Both the position numbers and the translations under genes were made by a program. This document shows positions 11,911 to 20,949 of a stretch of 37,993 bases of DNA, piece after piece. The DNA is taken from assembly GCA_019694595.1 (NCBI GenBank), contig JAIBBQ010000039.1, forward strand, positions 1 through 37,993, in the 5' to 3' direction. The DNA comes from Myxococcaceae bacterium (GTDB taxonomy: Bacteria > Myxococcota > Myxococcia > Myxococcales > Myxococcaceae). The stretch's first letter is position 1, and each line of letters begins with the position of its first letter. Below the pieces are notes generated by a model. It made no database searches and was not told where the DNA came from. It saw only the letters and a program-made list of their open reading frames with translations.

Positions 11911-12347
11911 GTCAGGGGGCTCTTAACCCGGCGAGGTGACGCGCGCGCAAGGTCCCCCGACATCGAGGGGGCGGGGAGGAATCCCCGCGGCGGCGCAGCA
12001 GATGGCCAGGGGCCGGCGCGGCGAGGAATGGACGAGGCTTCAAGGAGTGGGCCGAGCCCGGGGGCGCGGTGTGCGCTCTTCGGAGGCTGCCCGGCCGGAC
12101 CTGGTTTTTTCTCGACACCAAACTTGAGCTCATCCGCGCAAGAATTGATGCCTTTTTATAGCACTGATGGGAGCAAGTTTAGCGTAGCCAGAAAACCGCC
12201 CCCGGCCGCCGGGCGCCTGGCCGGTCCGCCGCGGGAGCGGTGGACGCACGCCTTCGCCCCGGGAAGTGGTCGTTTCCGACCCCCTCCCTCACCTCATGCC
12301 GCGGTGAGGCCAGCCCACGAACCGAGGACTGGCTCCGCCGCCGCGAC
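11911..12347. other. 437-bp intergenic region between yqeY and dnaG
   Basis: No convincing gene is present; the short ORFs on both strands (11936-12127 plus, 11912-12133 minus) have no ribosome site and no domain. The notable part is an AT-rich patch at 12106-12190 inside otherwise GC-rich DNA. It contains a candidate extended -10 (12155-12163, minus). A transcript from there would have a leader of about 240 nt before the dnaG GTG. I see no recognisable riboswitch or terminator. Confidence 0.6.
12155..12163 (-). promoter_or_regulatory. Candidate extended -10 promoter for dnaG-rpoD
   Basis: The minus strand reads TGCTATAAA, eight of nine to the extended -10 consensus, inside the AT-rich patch upstream of dnaG. 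No good -35 is found at 16-18 bp. The predicted start is near 12148, leaving a leader of about 240 nt. Confidence 0.4.
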
Positions 12348-12809
12348 TCAGCTGCCCAGCTTTGCCAGCTGGTTCTTCACTTCCTCGGAGATCGCCTTGC
12401 CTTCCGCCTTGCCCTTCAGCGGACCCGACAGGATCTTCATCACCGCGCCCATGTCCTTCGGGCCCGAGGCCTTCGCCTCGCCGATCGCCTTCTTCACCGC
12501 GTCCGAAAGCTCCGCCGCCGACAGCTGCTGCGGCAGGAAGCTCTGGATGACCGCGATCTCCTTGTTCTCCTTCTCCGCGAGATCCGCCCGGCCGCCCTGC
12601 GCGAACTGCTCCGCGCTGTCCCGGCGCTGCTTCACCAGGGTCATCATCACCTGGATCACGCCCGCGTCGTCCAGCGCCTGCGCGCCCGGCTCGACTTCCT
12701 TGTACTTCACCGCGCTCTTCACCATGCGCAGCACGCCGGTCTTCAGCTCGTCCTTCGCGCGCATCGCGTCCTTCAGCTCGGCGTCGAGGCGCTCCTTGAG
12801 GGTGGCCAT
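12348..12809 (-). CDS. yqeY: GatB/YqeY domain protein
   Basis: The 153-residue product matches the length and landmarks of stand-alone YqeY proteins: an N-terminal MATLKERLDAELKDAMRAKD helix, LRMVKSAVKYKEVE, an RRDSAEQFAQGGR segment, a Glu-rich stretch followed by FLPQQLS, and a C-terminal tail with MGAVMKILSGPLKGKAEG. The YqeY domain is shared with the GatB subunit of the tRNA-dependent amidotransferase, where it binds tRNA; the role of the free protein is not settled. The start is supported by GGAG eight bases before ATG 12809. It sits between rpsU and dnaG, a gene order seen in many bacteria, so co-regulation with the translation and replication genes is expected. Confidence 0.94.
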   Translation of the reverse strand: MATLKERLDAELKDAMRAKDELKTGVLRMVKSAVKYKEVEPGAQALDDAGVIQVMMTLVKQRRDSAEQFAQGGRADLAEKENKEIAVIQSFLPQQLSAAELSDAVKKAIGEAKASGPKDMGAVMKILSGPLKGKAEGKAISEEVKNQLAKLGS

Positions 12810-12914
12810 GCTCTGGACTCCTTTTGGGTGCGACGGGTTCTCTTTGCGGCGAGGCCGCGCCCAGCTCGATGCCGGACGCGGCCCACACCTGACAACCAGA
12901 CTGAAAACGAAACC

Positions 12915-13109
12915 TCAGAAGCCCTTGCGGAGCTTCTTCACGGCCCGCTTCTTGGCTGCCAGCATCTTCTTCTTCTTCTTCACCGAAGGCTTCTCGTAGT
13001 GCTCCCGCTTGCGCTGCTCCGAGAGAATGCCTGCCTTCTCGGTCGCCTTCTTGAAGCGCTTGAGCGCTCCTTCGATGTTCTCGCCTTCCTTCACGCGGAT
13101 GGTCACCAT
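12915..13109 (-). CDS. rpsU: 30S ribosomal protein bS21
   Basis: The 64-residue product has the standard length and the conserved pattern of bS21: [28 protein letters not shown], then [15 protein letters not shown] and a strongly basic tail ending KKLRKGF. The protein binds near the 3' end of 16S rRNA in the small subunit and assists initiation. The start is firm: GGAGGT lies eight bases before ATG 13109. It is the first gene of the rpsU-yqeY-dnaG-rpoD macromolecular-synthesis cluster. A promoter may lie in the 53-bp gap and the end of the methyltransferase gene upstream. The 105-bp gap to yqeY (12810-12914) shows no clear terminator. Confidence 0.97.
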   Translation of the reverse strand: MVTIRVKEGENIEGALKRFKKATEKAGILSEQRKREHYEKPSVKKKKKMLAAKKRAVKKLRKGF

Positions 13110-13142
13110 GTGCCTTCACCTCCCTTCGGTGGATGTGCGGCG

Positions 13143-13171
13143 CGTATGACAGCGCCTCGACGTCATTTCAA
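13143..13171 (-). promoter_or_regulatory. Candidate housekeeping promoter for rpsU
   Basis: On the minus strand TTGAAA (13166-13171, five of six to the -35) is followed after 17 bp by CATACG (13143-13148), a weak -10. The -35 overlaps the stop codon of the methyltransferase gene. The predicted start near 13136 leaves about 27 nt of leader containing the strong Shine-Dalgarno. Confidence 0.35.
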
Positions 13172-13864
13172 GGCGCTCTTGTGGAGCGACCCCAGCGCCG
13201 CCAGCCACAGCGACGCCTCGTGCCGCGTCAGCCGCGCCCGGAACCAGCTGCCCTGCAGCTCGTCCACCGCCTTCGAGCCCTGTCCTTCGCGCAGGAAACC
13301 GCCCACCTCCAGCGCCGCGGTCAGCCGCCCCTTGAGCGCCCGCAGCTGCTCGTCGCTCGCCAGCGCCGGCCCTGGCGCGCCGCTCGCCGGCGCCTTCCCG
13401 TGCAGGAAACACTCGTACGCGTAGACCAGCACCGCCTGCGCCAGGTTGAGCGACGGCTGTTCGTCACCCGTCGGAATGAACGACAGCGCGTGGCACTGCA
13501 GCAGATCCTCGTTGGTGAGCCCGCTGCGCTCGTCGCCGAACACCAGTGCCCACGGAGCGTCGGGCGCCTGCGCCACCACCTCGCGCGGCGCCAGCCGCCG
13601 CCGGCCTTCCACCGTGCGCATGGTGGTGCCCACCACCCAGCCACAGTCCTTCACCGCTTCCTCGAGCGTCGCCACCAGCCGCACCTGCTCGAGCAGCTCG
13701 CCCGCCTTCACCGCCAGCCGGTTGAGCCCCGGCGCTTCCAGCAGGTTCGGGTTCGGGCTCACCACCACCCAGTCGGTGAGGCCGAAGTTCTTCATCGCCC
13801 TCGCCACCGCGCCCAGGTTGTCCGCGTTGCGCGGACGCAGGAGCACCAGCCGCGGCAGGCTCAT
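13163..13864 (-). CDS. TrmJ-like tRNA/rRNA 2'-O-methyltransferase (SPOUT)
   Basis: The 233-residue product carries the SPOUT motifs of the TrmJ/TrmH group. Motif 1 is RPRNADNLGAVARAMKNFG (10-28), motif 2 is WALVFGDERSGLTNED (105-120) and motif 3 is FIPTGDEQPSLNLAQAV (129-145). These form the trefoil-knot SAM site of enzymes that methylate ribose 2'-OH in RNA. The order and the SLNLAQAV motif favour TrmJ (tRNA position 32), but other family members cannot be excluded, so no symbol is given. The C-terminal 80 residues contain an Ala/Gly linker and a helical extension. ATG 13864 overlaps the stop of the deacetylase gene upstream as ATGA, which fixes the start and implies coupling. The downstream gene is rpsU. 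Confidence 0.85.
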   Translation of the reverse strand: MSLPRLVLLRPRNADNLGAVARAMKNFGLTDWVVVSPNPNLLEAPGLNRLAVKAGELLEQVRLVATLEEAVKDCGWVVGTTMRTVEGRRRLAPREVVAQAPDAPWALVFGDERSGLTNEDLLQCHALSFIPTGDEQPSLNLAQAVLVYAYECFLHGKAPASGAPGPALASDEQLRALKGRLTAALEVGGFLREGQGSKAVDELQGSWFRARLTRHEASLWLAALGSLHKSALK

Positions 13865-14691
13865 GCCCGCGAGAGCTCCGCGTACGTCGCGAGCGTCACG
13901 TTCTTGCTCGCCAGGCGGTCGCGCACCCGCGGGCTGGTCAGCGCCGCCAGCTCCTCTTCCCAGCCGTAGCGCCAGCTCGGGTCTTCCGCGATCACCCCCG
14001 GCGCCAGCCCGGGGTGGCACATCAGCTCCACGTCGCCCGACGGCAGCGCGTCGATGATCCGCAGGAGCCGCCGCTCGGTCAGCCGGCCGGACTGCGCCGC
14101 GCCCACCGCGCGCACCCGCTTCGCCTCGCGCCCCGGGCGCAGCGTGCTCAGCGCGCTCAGCACCACCGACTTCGCCGCCGCCGGCACCGCGCGCGCCCAG
14201 CGCAGCCGCGGCAACTCGAGCGGCCAGCGCAGCGGCACCTGAAGCTCCGCCGCCAGCTGCTCCACCAGCCGCGCCATGCCCGGCAACAGGTGCACGTGCT
14301 GGTGGGTGTCCAGGTGGTCCACCTTCACCCCGTGCGACTCGATGCGCGCGACCTGCGCCCGCAGCTCGAGCAGCACCTCTTCCGCGGGGATCAGCTGGCC
14401 CAGCCACGCCTGGGCGAACTCCCGCCAGTTCTTCCGCAGTCGCCCACCCGGCGCCAGCCACCGGACCTCCGACGGCCGCGCCGCCGGCTCCAGCGACGAG
14501 CACACCGTCAGGTGCGCCCCCACGCCCAGCTTCTGCGCCCGCGCCCGCGCCAGCGCCTCCGAGAGGTTCTTGCCCGTCGCCAGCGCCGAGGCCGACGTCA
14601 CGATGCCTTCGGCGTGCGCACGCAAGATGCCTTCGTCGATGCGCGGGTGCAGCCCCAGGTCGTCGGCGTTCACCACCAACCGCGTCGACAT
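13861..14691 (-). CDS. ChbG/HpnK (YdjC) family carbohydrate deacetylase
   Basis: The 276-residue product begins MSTRLVVNADDLGL, where the Asp pair (10-11) is the family metal/catalytic motif. Further metal ligands are His60 in VGAHLTV and the histidines of HLDTHQHVH (126-134). A late MCHPG motif is also characteristic. The family removes N-acetyl groups from sugars, for example chitooligosaccharides (ChbG) or hopanoid-linked sugars (HpnK). The substrate here is unknown. It directly follows the GT2 gene: its ATG comes straight after that gene's TAG. It overlaps the methyltransferase gene by 4 bp, so the three are co-transcribed. Glycosyltransferase plus deacetylase suggests building and then trimming a sugar on a lipid or polymer (inference). 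Confidence 0.88.
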   Translation of the reverse strand: MSTRLVVNADDLGLHPRIDEGILRAHAEGIVTSASALATGKNLSEALARARAQKLGVGAHLTVCSSLEPAARPSEVRWLAPGGRLRKNWREFAQAWLGQLIPAEEVLLELRAQVARIESHGVKVDHLDTHQHVHLLPGMARLVEQLAAELQVPLRWPLELPRLRWARAVPAAAKSVVLSALSTLRPGREAKRVRAVGAAQSGRLTERRLLRIIDALPSGDVELMCHPGLAPGVIAEDPSWRYGWEEELAALTSPRVRDRLASKNVTLATYAELSRA

Positions 14692-15462
14692 CTACCGCGC
14701 CACCGCCCGCAGGGGCGTCACGTCGTCGGGCAGGCGCACCGGACGCTTGGGCTCCGTGGGGTGCTTCACCTCGCCGTAGAGCGCCCACAGCTCGCGCATC
14801 ATCTTGGCGATCACCCGCGGCGAGGCCAGCGTCGAGGTGCCGCGGGTGCGGGGGAAGTAGTCCACCCCCATCTGGAACACCCGGAACCCCTTCTTGATCG
14901 CCTTCACCACCAGCTCCGCGTCGATGAACGAGCCGCCGCTCTTGAGCTCCAGGCTCTCGAGCACCCGCTTGTGCACCACCTTGAAGCTGAAGTTCACGTC
15001 CTTCACGTGCACGCCGAACAGGTTGCGGATGAGCAGGTTGTAGACGAACGAGTACGCGATGCGCTTCGCACCTTCGCTGGTGCGGTCGAACCGGAACGCG
15101 CAGATGAGGTCCGCCTCGAGGTACTCCGTCAGGTGCAGCGCCCGCGCCAGCTCCTGCAGGTCGAACGGAAGGTCGATGTCCGAGTAGACCACCCAGTCCT
15201 TCGTCGACGCCGCGAAGCCCGACTTCATCGCTCCGCCGAGCTTCTGGTTCACCGCGTGGTGCACCACCTTGATGCGCGGGTTCTTCGCCGCCAGCTGGTC
15301 CGCCAGCATCCCGGTGCGATCCGTCGACGCGTCGTCGACGATGATCAGCTCCCAGTCGTCGCTCACCTGCGGCAACACCTTGAGCGCCCGCTCCACCGCG
15401 CGCTCGAGGTAGTCCTCCTCGTTCCACGCCGGAAAAAACAGGCTGACCGATGGCTTGCCCAC
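14692..15462 (-). CDS. GT2 family glycosyltransferase, DPM-like
   Basis: The 256-residue product is a compact GT-A fold protein with no C-terminal membrane segments. Landmarks are VSLFFPAWNEEDYLERA at the N-terminus, the nucleotide-binding IIVDDASTDRTG (40-51), GGAMKSGF, and a metal-binding DID in YSDIDLPFD (93-101). A later DAELVVKAIKKGF stretch is typical of polyprenyl-phosphate mannosyl/glucosyl transferases. The likely reaction is transfer from a nucleotide sugar to a polyprenyl phosphate or similar lipid; the sugar is not readable. The start is a GTG at 15462 preceded by GAGGT at a rather long distance. It heads the run of minus-strand genes to rpoD and is divergent from the REC-PAS kinase across 205 bp. 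Confidence 0.88.
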   Translation of the reverse strand: MGKPSVSLFFPAWNEEDYLERAVERALKVLPQVSDDWELIIVDDASTDRTGMLADQLAAKNPRIKVVHHAVNQKLGGAMKSGFAASTKDWVVYSDIDLPFDLQELARALHLTEYLEADLICAFRFDRTSEGAKRIAYSFVYNLLIRNLFGVHVKDVNFSFKVVHKRVLESLELKSGGSFIDAELVVKAIKKGFRVFQMGVDYFPRTRGTSTLASPRVIAKMMRELWALYGEVKHPTEPKRPVRLPDDVTPLRAVAR

Positions 15463-15569
15463 GCGCGCCGCGGCTTACCTCGAAACGCCGCCCCAGTCGC
15501 AAGCCCCGTCCGCTTTCACCCAGGGGCGAGGCCGGAGTGACCCGTTTGAGTCGGGGTGGGTTGGTTTTG

Positions 15570-15583
15570 ACCCGGATCCGGGT
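15570..15583. promoter_or_regulatory. 14-bp perfect palindrome, candidate EBP enhancer site
   Basis: ACCCGGATCCGGGT is fully self-complementary and lies in the divergent gap 15463-15667. It is centred about 88 bp upstream of the start predicted from the -24/-12 element at 15639-15654, the normal distance for an enhancer-binding protein site. It could equally serve the GT2 promoter on the other strand. Confidence 0.4.
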
Positions 15584-15638
15584 GGGGTGCTTTCCTTCAA
15601 CAGTCGGTATTTCCTCATGGGTCATTTGCGCTTCGGGT

Positions 15639-15654
15639 TGGCGCTGACCTTGCT
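15639..15654 (+). promoter_or_regulatory. Candidate sigma-54 promoter of the REC-PAS kinase gene
   Basis: TGGCGCTGACCTTGCT matches TGGCACRNNNNTTGCW with exact GG/GC spacing and two changes. The predicted start is about 15665, only three bases before ATG 15668, so the mRNA would be leaderless and the GGGAG upstream of the ATG would not be transcribed. That conflict keeps confidence moderate. The downstream gene pair includes an NtrC-type EBP that could act here. Confidence 0.45.
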
Positions 15655-15667
15655 CAGGGAGCGCGCG

Positions 15668-17209
15668 ATGGAAGCTGCCGCCAGCACAGCCCGGCCGGGG
15701 CGCCTGCTGCTCGTGGACGACGAGGAGCACATCCTCCGCTCGTTGCGCCGGGTGCTGCGGAACAACGGCTGGGACATCGAGACCGCTCCCGACGGCGCCG
15801 CCGGCCTGAGCCTGTTCGAGCGCTTCCACCCGGAAGTCGTCATCTCCGACTTCCGCATGCCCGGGCTCAACGGGGTCGATCTCCTCGCGCGCATCAAGGA
15901 GCAGTCGCCGCGGGTACAGCGCATCTTGCTCACCGGGCAGGCCGACCAGCAGGCCATCGAAGACGCCATCAACCGCGCCCAGGTCTTCCGCTTCATCGCC
16001 AAGCCGTGGAACGACGCCCAGCTGCAGGCCACCGCGCGCGAGGCGTTCGAGACCTTCCACCTGTCCGCCGAGAACGACCGCCTCTACGCGCTCGCCCAGA
16101 CCCAGAACAGCGAGCTGCGCACGCTGAACAGCGACCTCGAGCAGCGCGTGTCCCAGCGCACCGCGCTCCTCTCGCGCGCCAAGCGCGAGTGGGAGCTCAC
16201 CTTCGACGCCATCGACCGCCCGCTCGCGCTGGTGGACATGGAGAACCTCACCGTGCGCCGCGCCAACCGGGCCTACGCGCTCGCCGCCGGCCGCCCGGTG
16301 ACCGAGCTCGGGGTGCGGCCGAAGTGCCACCAGTTCCTCTTCGGCCGCTCCGAGCCGTGCACCGGCTGCCCGCTCACCCTGGGCGCGCTGGCGTCCGAAG
16401 GCACGCTCGAGCTGCAGCACAAGGATCGCACCTGGGTGCTGTCGGCCTACCCCATGGGCGACGAGCCGGTGGCGGTGTGCAGCTACCGCGAGGTCACCCG
16501 CGAGCGGCAGGTCACCCGGCAGCTCGTCGAGAGCGAGAAGATGGTCGCGGTCGGCAACTTGGCCGGCGGGGTGGCGCATGAGATCAACAACCCGCTCGGC
16601 GGCATCCTCGCCTTCACCCAGCTGATGCGCCGCGAAGACGGCCGCAGCCAGAAGGACAAGGAATCGCTCGAGCTCATCGAGGAGAGCGCGCTGCGCTGCA
16701 AGCGCATCGTCGAGAGCCTGCTCAAGTTCAGCCGGCGGCCCCGCGACGAGGACCGCATCCAGCTCGACCTCGCCCGCTGCATCGAGGACGCCGTGCTCCT
16801 CTTCCAGGCGCAGCTGCAGAACCAGCCCAAGGTCCAGCTGGTGCAGAAGCTCGAGCGCGGCCACCTCGTCTTCGCCGACTGCGGCCAGCTGGCGCAGGTG
16901 GCGCTCAACCTGCTGATGAACGCGCTCCAGGCGCTGCCCGAGCGCAAGGGCACCATCACCGTCGAGACCGGGCGGGTGGAACGCGAGGCCTTCTTCCGCG
17001 TCAGCGACGACGGCGTGGGCATCGCCCCCGAGAACCTGCCGCGCATCTTCGAGCCCCACTTCACCACCAAGCCGCCCGGCGAAGGCACCGGGCTCGGCCT
17101 GTCGATCGCCTGGGGCATCGTCAGCGATCACCGCGGGCGCATCGAGGTCGATTCCCGGCCCGGCGCCGGCGCCCGCTTCACCACCTTCCTTCCGCTGCAC
17201 GCCGTCTGA
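15668..17209 (+). CDS. Response-regulator/PAS histidine kinase (REC-PAS-HisKA-HATPase)
   Basis: The 513-residue product starts at ATG 15668, chosen for the GGGAG at 15656-15660 and because the receiver begins at once. The receiver (about 10-125) has DDEE, Asp61 in VISDFRMP and Lys112 in FRFIAKPW. A coiled coil (about 130-175) is followed by a PAS domain (about 175-285) with Cys220, Cys231 and Cys234 (KCHQ and CTGC) and Cys271. HisKA has His304 in GGVAHEINNPLGG. The ATPase has NLLMNALQAL, DDGVGI and GEGTGLGLS. There is no membrane segment, so the kinase is cytosolic, takes phosphate input through its receiver, and may sense redox state or metal through the PAS cysteines (inference). The EBP gene starts 25 bp downstream on the same strand and is the natural partner. 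Confidence 0.92.
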   Translation: MEAAASTARPGRLLLVDDEEHILRSLRRVLRNNGWDIETAPDGAAGLSLFERFHPEVVISDFRMPGLNGVDLLARIKEQSPRVQRILLTGQADQQAIEDAINRAQVFRFIAKPWNDAQLQATAREAFETFHLSAENDRLYALAQTQNSELRTLNSDLEQRVSQRTALLSRAKREWELTFDAIDRPLALVDMENLTVRRANRAYALAAGRPVTELGVRPKCHQFLFGRSEPCTGCPLTLGALASEGTLELQHKDRTWVLSAYPMGDEPVAVCSYREVTRERQVTRQLVESEKMVAVGNLAGGVAHEINNPLGGILAFTQLMRREDGRSQKDKESLELIEESALRCKRIVESLLKFSRRPRDEDRIQLDLARCIEDAVLLFQAQLQNQPKVQLVQKLERGHLVFADCGQLAQVALNLLMNALQALPERKGTITVETGRVEREAFFRVSDDGVGIAPENLPRIFEPHFTTKPPGEGTGLGLSIAWGIVSDHRGRIEVDSRPGAGARFTTFLPLHAV

Positions 17210-17234
17210 CCCACCACCGCCGCTGAAAGTGCCC

Positions 17235-18722
<1,488 letters not shown>

Positions 18723-18728
18723 GGTCTG

Positions 18729-18777
18729 CCTTCGCGAGGGCGCTGCCCGCGAAGGCGGCGGGGCGTTCGCCCCGTCC
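18729..18777 (+). repeat. Two-hairpin element, second copy; terminator of the regulator gene
   Basis: TTCGCGaGGGC (18731-18741) pairs with GCCC-GCGAA (18745-18753), followed by GGGGCG-TTCGCCCC (18760-18773). It starts six bases after the regulator stop codon. It has the same length (49 bp), arm order and ending (TTCGCCCCGTCC) as the element at 7751-7799 read on the minus strand. It probably acts as a terminator, and the shared sequence suggests a dispersed repeat family. Confidence 0.65.
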
Positions 18778-18840
18778 AGCGGATGGCGATCGGGGGCCTC
18801 GCGGCCGGCGCGGGGGAGGGCCCTCCGAGTCCGGCTCGCG

Positions 18841-18945
18841 AGGAAGCACGCACCGGCTTGAGAGGAAGCACGCACCGGCTTGAGAGGAAGCACGCACCGG
18901 CTTGAGAGGAAGCACGCACCGGCTTGAGAGGAAGCACGCACCGGC
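18841..18945. repeat. 22-bp tandem repeat, about 4.8 copies
   Basis: Four identical 22-bp units beginning AGGAAGCACGCACC and ending GGCTTGAG start at 18841, 18863, 18885 and 18907. A fifth partial unit runs 18929-18945. A degenerate half unit (CCGGCTCGCG) precedes the first. There are no spacers between units, so this is a minisatellite and not a CRISPR. It lies between the regulator gene and the terminator of the minus-strand lipoprotein gene. A 22-bp unit is not a multiple of three, so it is probably non-coding. Confidence 0.9.
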
Positions 18946-18958
18946 GCCCCAAGAAACG

Positions 18959-18997
18959 AAAAAGGCCCCGCGAGGCGCCAGGGCGCCCCGCGAGGCC
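18959..18997 (-). terminator. Rho-independent terminator of the HEYTH lipoprotein gene
   Basis: Two 16-nt arms (18964-18979 and 18982-18997) pair with two mismatches around a 2-nt loop. On the minus strand they are followed by TTTTT (18963-18959). It lies 16 bp past the stop codon at 19013. Confidence 0.85.
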
Positions 18998-19012
18998 TTC
19001 GAAGACGTCAGC

Positions 19013-20782
19013 TCACTGCTTGTTCGCGCCGGCGATCATCGCGTCGGTGCGCTGGGTGAGCAGGCGCGAGGTGGCGCCCGACAGCGAGAGCACCATGGTG
19101 TTGAAGGCGCCCTCGTTGAAGCCGGCGCCGATCGCCGTCGCCGCGCGATCGTGCTCCGCCTTGATGTTCTCCATGCCCACCCGGTACGCCAGCGCCTGCC
19201 CGGGCCACGACGCGTAGCGGTCGATCTCGAACGCCGCCTGGTCCGCGCCCATGATCACGTGCGAGGTCAGGTAGTCGAGCGCCTGCTGCCGCGACCAGTC
19301 CTTGGAGTGGATGCCGGTGTCCACCACCAGCCGCACCGCGCGCAGCATGAGGTCGCTGTACGCGTTGAGCTTCACCAGCGCCGTCTCACGCGCCGTCGGC
19401 CGGGTGTAGAGCGACGAGCCCAGCGCCAGCGTCTCGGCGTAGTGGGCCGCGCCTTCCGCGAGCACGTAGCTGCCGAACAGCGGCTGGTACTTGCTCACCG
19501 GCATGGTCGACTTGGTCACCAGGTCCTGCAGGTAGTGCGTGTACTCGTGCGCCAGCACCGACGGCGAGCTCACCAGCGTCGCGCTCTTCAGCGGCACGGT
19601 GATGGTGCTGGTGCCCGCCACGTAGAACGGCGTGCCGCTGGTGTCGGGGTAGTTGATGGTCGGCTTGACCGGCGAGGCCACCCCGAACACCTGCTTCGAC
19701 CAGGCGTCGGCGCGCAGCTGCTCGACGAAGCCGTCGACGAACGTCTTCAGGTCGGCCGCGTTGGCCGGCATCGACTCCGGCAGCGCCTTCGCCTTCTCGA
19801 GGCCCGCCACCAGGGTGGGCTCGTTGATGCCCACCGCCATCAGCTGCTCCTTGAGCTTCGCCTCGAGCTCCGCCACCCGGGTCAGCCCGAGCTGGTGCAG
19901 CGCGTCGGCGGTCTGGGTGCCGCCGGTGTGGAAGGCGATCTGCGACTGGTAGAAGTCCTTGCCGTTCTGGCCCATCGCCCCGTAGCCGAAGGTGGTGCGC
20001 GCCTTGGGCAGCACGTCCTTCTGCACGCCGGCCACGAAGGCCGCGAACGCCGGCACCAGCGTCTGGTCCACCACGGTGGTGATCTGCGTGGTCCACTTCA
20101 TCTTGTCGGCCATCGACACCGAGTCGGCGAACGACGGCGCCCCCCACGGCGAGCCGTCAGCCGCCTTGAGCCCGTAGTAGCTGGTGACGTTGCCCAGCAT
20201 CGCCTCGAGCACCGGCTTCGACGAGGTCAGGCCCTGGTCCGCGCCGGCCTTCAGGTTCGCCAGCCGCTGGGTGAGGTACGTGGGGATCTTCTGGCAGCGC
20301 GCCACGTAGGCGTCGACGTCGGCCTGGGTGGTCAGCGTCTGCGCACTGGGGAAGTACGAGATGAGGTCGACCGCGTCGTTCAGGTTGCTCGCTTCCCACA
20401 GCTCGGTCTTGGCGATCTTCCGCGCCGCCGCGTCGTTCACCGTGGTGAGCGCCATGTCGTACGAGAGCTGCTCTTCCGCGCTGAAGGTCTTCGCGTCGAG
20501 CGCCTTCATCTTCTCGGCCAGCTTGGCCATGCGCGCGTAGTACTTGGTGAACTCGTCGGCGGTGAGCTGGTCCAGCTCCGCATCGACGGTCCGGTCGCCC
20601 GCGAGCACCGCCAGCGACGGCGAGTGGCGGATCGACTCCGCGTACACCGCCGTCAGGGTGTCCTTGGTGCCCTTGATGCCGTCGAGATCCCCGGTCAGCG
20701 GGTCCGGCGTCGGGGTGGTCCCACCACAGCCGAAGAGCCACAGCCCTCCGACCGCCAAGCTCTTCCTCAGTGCCTTCGTCAT
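19013..20782 (-). CDS. Lipoprotein, DUF885-like putative metallopeptidase
   Basis: The 589-residue product begins MTKALRKSLAVGGLWLFGC, a clear lipoprotein signal with Cys19 in the lipobox LFGC, followed by a Thr/Pro spacer. The rest is mainly helical, in the style of the DUF885 family. An HEYTH motif (412-416) supplies the HExxH zinc-binding pattern, and the second helix LAEGAAHYAE provides a candidate third ligand, Glu443. DUF885 proteins usually have HExxPGHH here, so this is a variant. It is probably an envelope-anchored zinc peptidase (inference). ATG 20782 is chosen because GAGGAG lies seven bases upstream; another in-frame ATG at 20797 has no ribosome site. The gene follows rarA on the same strand after 167 bp, so it likely has its own promoter, and it ends at a strong terminator. 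Confidence 0.85.
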   Translation of the reverse strand: MTKALRKSLAVGGLWLFGCGGTTPTPDPLTGDLDGIKGTKDTLTAVYAESIRHSPSLAVLAGDRTVDAELDQLTADEFTKYYARMAKLAEKMKALDAKTFSAEEQLSYDMALTTVNDAAARKIAKTELWEASNLNDAVDLISYFPSAQTLTTQADVDAYVARCQKIPTYLTQRLANLKAGADQGLTSSKPVLEAMLGNVTSYYGLKAADGSPWGAPSFADSVSMADKMKWTTQITTVVDQTLVPAFAAFVAGVQKDVLPKARTTFGYGAMGQNGKDFYQSQIAFHTGGTQTADALHQLGLTRVAELEAKLKEQLMAVGINEPTLVAGLEKAKALPESMPANAADLKTFVDGFVEQLRADAWSKQVFGVASPVKPTINYPDTSGTPFYVAGTSTITVPLKSATLVSSPSVLAHEYTHYLQDLVTKSTMPVSKYQPLFGSYVLAEGAAHYAETLALGSSLYTRPTARETALVKLNAYSDLMLRAVRLVVDTGIHSKDWSRQQALDYLTSHVIMGADQAAFEIDRYASWPGQALAYRVGMENIKAEHDRAATAIGAGFNEGAFNTMVLSLSGATSRLLTQRTDAMIAGANKQ

Positions 20783-20864
20783 CGCTTCACTCCTCATGGG
20801 TTAGTGCCAGCACTGAAAACGTCTGCTGGCGTTCGACCTACATGAGGGGCCTCAACACCGACAT

Positions 20865-20878
20865 GTTGCACACGCAAC
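20865..20878. promoter_or_regulatory. Inverted repeat upstream of the HEYTH lipoprotein gene
   Basis: GTTGC-ACAC-GCAAC is a 5-bp inverted repeat about 83-96 bp upstream of the lipoprotein ATG, inside the rarA-lipoprotein gap 20783-20949. It could be an operator or a small hairpin. The same half site GTTGC occurs near 36298, but that may be chance. Confidence 0.25.
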
Positions 20879-20949
20879 GACGAATATCTGAGGACGACCC
20901 GGGAAACCCCTGGAATCATTCCGCAATTGGTCGGGCTTCGACCGCTCGG

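Noticed and set aside
11912-12133. 73-residue minus-strand ORF just upstream of dnaG
   Set aside because: It has no ribosome site, no recognisable domain and atypical residue composition. It lies in the probable dnaG leader.
12123-12200. Possible -24/-12 element in the AT-rich patch upstream of dnaG (TGGCTAC...TTGC)
   Set aside because: The spacing is three bases too long, and a housekeeping cluster is not expected to use sigma-54.
18841-18945. Short regularly repeated sequence resembling a CRISPR array
   Set aside because: The units are directly adjacent with no spacers, and no cas genes are present. It is a tandem minisatellite.
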